Made by a program: the position numbers and the translations under genes
Assembly: GCF_039697315.1 (NCBI RefSeq)
Contig: NZ_CP155619.1
Span: 186,001-250,000 of the forward strand
Direction of reading: 5' to 3'
Source: Pseudomonas abietaniphila
GTDB taxonomy: Bacteria; Pseudomonadota; Gammaproteobacteria; Pseudomonadales; Pseudomonadaceae
Length of the DNA stretch: 64,000 nt
Shown: piece by piece, positions 60,898 to 64,000 of the stretch
Numbering within the stretch: the first letter of the stretch is position 1
Layout of the letters: each line of letters opens with the position of its first letter
Notes under the pieces: generated by a model
What the model saw: the letters and a program-made list of their open reading frames with translations, nothing else
Told to the model about the DNA's origin: nothing
Database searches by the model: none

Positions 60898-61199
60898 CGG
60901 ACATGTCGATCGACCGAACGCTGTGAGCGTGAATGCGTTCACGAACACCGGGTCCATCCCTGAAAGGTTCATCGGATGTGCCCCGGCATTCGTCGGAATG
61001 CCGCCCAGAGCGAGCTCACTCCCACAGGTCTGCGGTCTGGACACAGGTTCGCGCATCAACCCGGCTCCCTGTGGGAGACGTCCGAGGTTACGAGGGTATG
61101 GGCCGCACTTCGGACGAATGCGGTGGGTCATTCACCGTCGAAGGCCCTAACCCAACGCATTCGCCAGCAAGCTCCCACAGACTCTCTGCTGCGTATGAA
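60898..61199. other. Repeat-bearing gap between lysR and hemB
   Basis: No gene. It contains a truncated repeat (60989-61030, ACTCCCACAGGTCTG end) and a full family A copy. No T-rich terminator was seen for either convergent gene. Confidence 0.7.
61068..61180. repeat. Dispersed repeat family A, copy 7
   Basis: CCTGTGGGAGACGTCCGAGG, the longer core with TATGGGCCGCACTTCGGACG, and a right end CGCCAGCAAGCTCCCACAG. It is nearly 50 kb from the other copies, confirming a dispersed family. Confidence 0.8.
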
Positions 61200-62174
61200 T
61201 CAGATCCCGCTCAGCGCCAGGTCCATCGCGAAGTACGTGAAGATCAGGTCTGCGCCGGCGCGTTTGATCGCGCCCAGGCTTTCACGGACCACGCGTCCTT
61301 CGTCGATGGCGCCGGCCTGGGCGCCAAATTTGATCATCGCGTACTCGCCGCTCACTTGATACGCCGCCAATGGCAGGTTCGAGGCTTCACGGATATCGCG
61401 AATGATGTCCAGGTACGCGCCCGCGGGCTTGACCATCAGGGCGTCAGCGCCTTCGGCCTCGTCCAGCAGCGACTCGCGCAGGGCTTCGCGGCGGTTCATC
61501 GGGTTCATCTGGTAGCTCTTGCGGTCACCCTTGAGCGCCGAACCGCCTGCTTCACGGAAAGGGCCGTACAGCGACGACGCGAACTTGGTCGAGTACGCCA
61601 TGATCGGCGTTTGGGTGAAGCCCGCTGCGTCCAGCGCGGCACGAATGGCCTTGACCTGGCCGTCCATCGCCGCCGACGGGGCAATCACGTCGGCGCCCGC
61701 GCGCGCGGCCATCACGGCCTGCTTGCCGAGGTTTTCGATGGTCGCATCGTTGTCGACATGTGCACCGTGCATCACGCCGCAGTGGCCATGGTCGGTGTAT
61801 TCGCAGAAGCAGGTGTCGGACATCACGATCATTTCCGGCACGGCGTCCTTGATGGTGCGCGACATGCGCGACACCAGACCGTTTTCCTGCCAGGTGTCGC
61901 TGCCGGTGGCGTCCAGATGATGGGATACGCCGAAGGTCATCACCGACTTGATCCCGGCGCGGGCATAACGCTCCACTTCCTGGGCCAGCTTCGACTCGGG
62001 GATCCGACGCACGCCGGGCATGCTGTTGATCGGCACGAAATCGTCGATTTCTTCCTCGACGAAGATCGGCAGCACCAGATCGTTCAGCGTGAATTCGGTT
62101 TCCTGGAACAACGCGCGAAAGTTGGCGTTGCTGCGCAGGCGACGTGGACGGGCGGCGGGAAACAGACTGGACAT
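61200..62174 (-). CDS. hemB: Delta-aminolevulinic acid dehydratase (porphobilinogen synthase), zinc type
   Basis: The 324 residues carry the zinc-type metal site [16 protein letters not shown] with three Cys, the Schiff-base Lys regions ([34 protein letters not shown]) and [17 protein letters not shown]. It condenses two 5-aminolevulinate molecules to porphobilinogen for haem. The usual Pseudomonas HemB is of the Cys-free magnesium type, so this may be a second copy. Start ATG has AGGAATT. Confidence 0.93.
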   Translation of the reverse strand: MSSLFPAARPRRLRSNANFRALFQETEFTLNDLVLPIFVEEEIDDFVPINSMPGVRRIPESKLAQEVERYARAGIKSVMTFGVSHHLDATGSDTWQENGLVSRMSRTIKDAVPEMIVMSDTCFCEYTDHGHCGVMHGAHVDNDATIENLGKQAVMAARAGADVIAPSAAMDGQVKAIRAALDAAGFTQTPIMAYSTKFASSLYGPFREAGGSALKGDRKSYQMNPMNRREALRESLLDEAEGADALMVKPAGAYLDIIRDIREASNLPLAAYQVSGEYAMIKFGAQAGAIDEGRVVRESLGAIKRAGADLIFTYFAMDLALSGI

Positions 62175-62407
62175 GGCAATTCCTGATGAAAAGTTTCCGA
62201 AAAACGACCGGGCTGACGCATCCGGACGATATCAATGGCGCGAAGCTTATGCCTGCGCCGTTCTCGATTCAAATGTCGCGGCAATAAAGTCCCTTACTGA
62301 ACCGGTAACAGTTGCTCAAGGGCCGTCGAACCAACTCAACGGCGCCCGGTCATTAAGCAAGAGCGGCAACCATTCCGGTTGCACGAGCGCTGACCCCGAG
62401 CCCCCTC

Positions 62408-63715
62408 TTGAACAGCCCATCCGCCGCGCGTCACTCAGACCTTCGTAACAACCGTTCACTGGACGGCCTCAACTTTTTCCTGGCGGATGTTCGCGACGGA
62501 CTCGGTCCTTACCTCGCGATCTACCTGCTGGCTGTGCACAAATGGGACCCGGCCAGTATCGGGCTGGTGATGACCCTGGCTGGTATAGCCGCTTTGATCA
62601 CCCAGACGCCAGCGGGTGCGCTGATTGACCGCACCCGCAGCAAGCGAATGGTTGTGGTCGTGGCGGCCTTGCTGGTGACCGCCGGGTGCGTGGTGCTGCC
62701 GTTCATCCACAGCTTCACCTGGGTCGCTATCACCCAATCGCTCAGCGCCATCGCGGGGTCCGTTTTCGCGCCGGCCATTGCGGCGATTTCCCTCGGAATC
62801 ACCGGTCCCAAGGCGTTCACCCGGCGTACCGGCCGCAATGAGACCTGGAACCATGCGGGTAACGCTTGCGCGGCGCTGCTGGCAGGCGGCTGCTCCTGGT
62901 TGTTCGGGCCGATCGCGGTGTTTTATCTGATGGCGTTCATGGCCCTAGCGAGTATCGTCGCGGTGAGCTTCGTCGACGGTCATGCCATCGACCACGAGGT
63001 GGCCCGGGGCTTCGACCCCAGTGACAAGGGCGCGAACGAGCAACCGAGCGGATGGGCGACGCTGCTGAACAACAGGCCATTGTTGGTCTTCGCGATCTGT
63101 TGCGGCCTGTTCCACCTGGCCAATGCGGCGATGCTGACGCTGGTCAGCCAGAAGCTGTCACAGATCGACCTTCAACTGGCCACGCCGCTCACCTCGGCCT
63201 GCATCGTGGCTGCTCAGCTGGTCATGGTGCCGGTGGCCTGGCTGGTGGGTGCGAAGGCAGACAGTTGGGGACGCAAGCCGCTGCTCATGGCGGGATTTGT
63301 GATCCTGCCGCTGCGGGGGGTGCTGTATGTGCTCTCGGACAATCCGTACTGGCTGGTCGGCGTGCAGTTGCTCGACGGGATCGGCGCCGGGGCTTTCGGA
63401 GCGTTGCTGCCGCTGGTGGTCAAGGACCTGACGCAAGGCACCGGACGCTTCAACGTCAGCCTGGGTGCGATCTCGACGGTATTCGGTCTGGGCGCGGCAC
63501 TGAGCAATGGCCTGGCGGGTCTGGTGGTTCGCGAAGCCGGTTACAGCGCTGCGTTTCTCACGCTGGCGGCCATCGCCGCCGTCGCGTTCGTGTTGCTGTG
63601 GCTGGGTGTTCCCGAAACCTTTAAGACCAGAACCGGTTCAACGGAGCGGCAACGCCATCCAGCGACTGAGCACGCCGACGATCACGACCAGGCGGAGCAA
63701 CGCCCGATCAGCTGA
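62408..63715 (+). CDS. MFS transporter
   Basis: The 435 residues form about twelve membrane helices with the MFS loop motif GALIDRTRSKRMVV between helices 2 and 3 and GAKADSWGRKPLLMAG in the second half. The N-terminus SLDGLNFFLADVRDGLGPYL is typical of a proteobacterial MFS group often found near metabolic genes. The start is uncertain: the frame begins with TTG and no good ribosome site or upstream ATG is present. The C-terminal tail is hydrophilic and His/Asp-rich. Substrate unknown. Confidence 0.82.
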   Translation: MNSPSAARHSDLRNNRSLDGLNFFLADVRDGLGPYLAIYLLAVHKWDPASIGLVMTLAGIAALITQTPAGALIDRTRSKRMVVVVAALLVTAGCVVLPFIHSFTWVAITQSLSAIAGSVFAPAIAAISLGITGPKAFTRRTGRNETWNHAGNACAALLAGGCSWLFGPIAVFYLMAFMALASIVAVSFVDGHAIDHEVARGFDPSDKGANEQPSGWATLLNNRPLLVFAICCGLFHLANAAMLTLVSQKLSQIDLQLATPLTSACIVAAQLVMVPVAWLVGAKADSWGRKPLLMAGFVILPLRGVLYVLSDNPYWLVGVQLLDGIGAGAFGALLPLVVKDLTQGTGRFNVSLGAISTVFGLGAALSNGLAGLVVREAGYSAAFLTLAAIAAVAFVLLWLGVPETFKTRTGSTERQRHPATEHADDHDQAEQRPIS

Positions 63716-63742
63716 AAGCCGATTGGGCATGCACAGGTACGA

Positions 63743-63756
63743 GTATTACGTAATAC
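63743..63756. promoter_or_regulatory. Perfect 14-base palindrome
   Basis: GTATTACGTAATAC lies in the gap between the convergent MFS and acetyltransferase genes. At 3' ends of both, an operator role is doubtful. Confidence 0.2.
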
Positions 63757-63846
63757 ACCTATCAGAGGCATCGCTGTCGACTGACACAACCAGTCGGCGC
63801 GGTGTCCAGCCACTGTGCGGCGTCTTTTCGTGAGCCCGCCGCCCGC

Positions 63847-64000
63847 CTAGCCACGTGGCAGGCTATCTGCGCCCTCGCCCAGTTCGCGCTGCATCAACAC
63901 CGTGTCGAGCCAACGGCCGTGCTTGAAGCCGACCGACTGGAACACGCCAACAGTACGAAATTCCAAACACTCGTGAAGGCGGATCGAGGCCGTGTTTTCG
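63847..64000 (-). CDS. GNAT-family N-acetyltransferase, C-terminal part only
   Basis: The last 50 codons are visible, reading ENTASIRLHECLEFRTVG, VFQSVGFKHGRWLDTVLMQR and a short tail. This is the C-terminus of the phosphinothricin/methionine-sulfone acetyltransferase (Pat/MddA-like) group: the N-x2-S-x2-LH-x2-LGF acetyl-CoA-side motif and the FKHGRW-DT block. The start lies beyond the right edge. Confidence 0.85.
   Translation of the reverse strand, partial: ENTASIRLHECLEFRTVGVFQSVGFKHGRWLDTVLMQRELGEGADSLPRG

Overview
The window looks like a chromosomal segment of a Pseudomonas, most likely from the P. fluorescens group. The DNA is GC-rich, REP/REPIN-type repeats are dense, and the housekeeping genes (katA, cstA, hemB, dps, a DedA-rhodanese protein, periplasmic Msr enzymes) read as Pseudomonas proteins. 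There is no rRNA, tRNA, CRISPR array, transposase or integrase.

Region 1 (1-3061) holds the start of a secreted MBL-fold hydrolase, a MscS-type channel with a cyclic-nucleotide-binding tail, a repeat patch and a Dps-like ferritin.

Region 2 (3164-39054) is the core: about 36 kb that reads as one sigma-54-controlled system. A histidine kinase and NtrC-type response regulator (3164-6125) sit divergent from an operon of two paralogous secreted proteins of unknown function plus curli subunits csgB and csgA (6580-12287). After a 2-kb repeat field comes a long leftward series: a giant multicopper oxidase of the MnxG type (1,948 aa), a beta-propeller protein, two SCO copper chaperones, a cytochrome c/periplasmic-binding fusion, a SurA/PpiC-like isomerase, a receiver-domain protein, a type II secretion machine with PilMNOP-like inner-membrane parts, three pseudopilins, and then csgE, csgF and csgG. 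Rightward from 37412 are gspG and gspF, which complete the secretion machine; a lytic transglycosylase lies between them and the oxidase. Three good -24/-12 promoters and a recurring CCCC-N6-GGGG inverted repeat lie in front of these units, so one activator probably controls the whole set. Family knowledge links giant MnxG oxidases, a Gsp-related (Xcm) pathway and a sigma-54 two-component system to Mn(II) oxidation in P. putida. The inferred job is export of a metal oxidase and its placement in a curli matrix.

Region 3 (39158-43729) is cstA-ybdD with a divergent Cache-domain kinase/LuxR regulator pair, probably for pyruvate or carbon-starvation uptake. Region 4 (43770-49451) is an OmpR-type two-component system divergent from a periplasmic methionine-sulfoxide repair set (msrB, a DipZ-like protein, msrA). 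Region 5 (49685-55197) has an unknown protein, katA, a DedA-rhodanese fusion, an alcohol dehydrogenase gene broken by an in-frame amber codon, and a LysR regulator.

Region 6 (55292-60897) is a polar amino-acid ABC transporter operon that includes an argininosuccinate-lyase-like enzyme, with a divergent LysR regulator. Region 7 (60898-64000) has another repeat, a zinc-type hemB, an MFS transporter and the end of a GNAT acetyltransferase.
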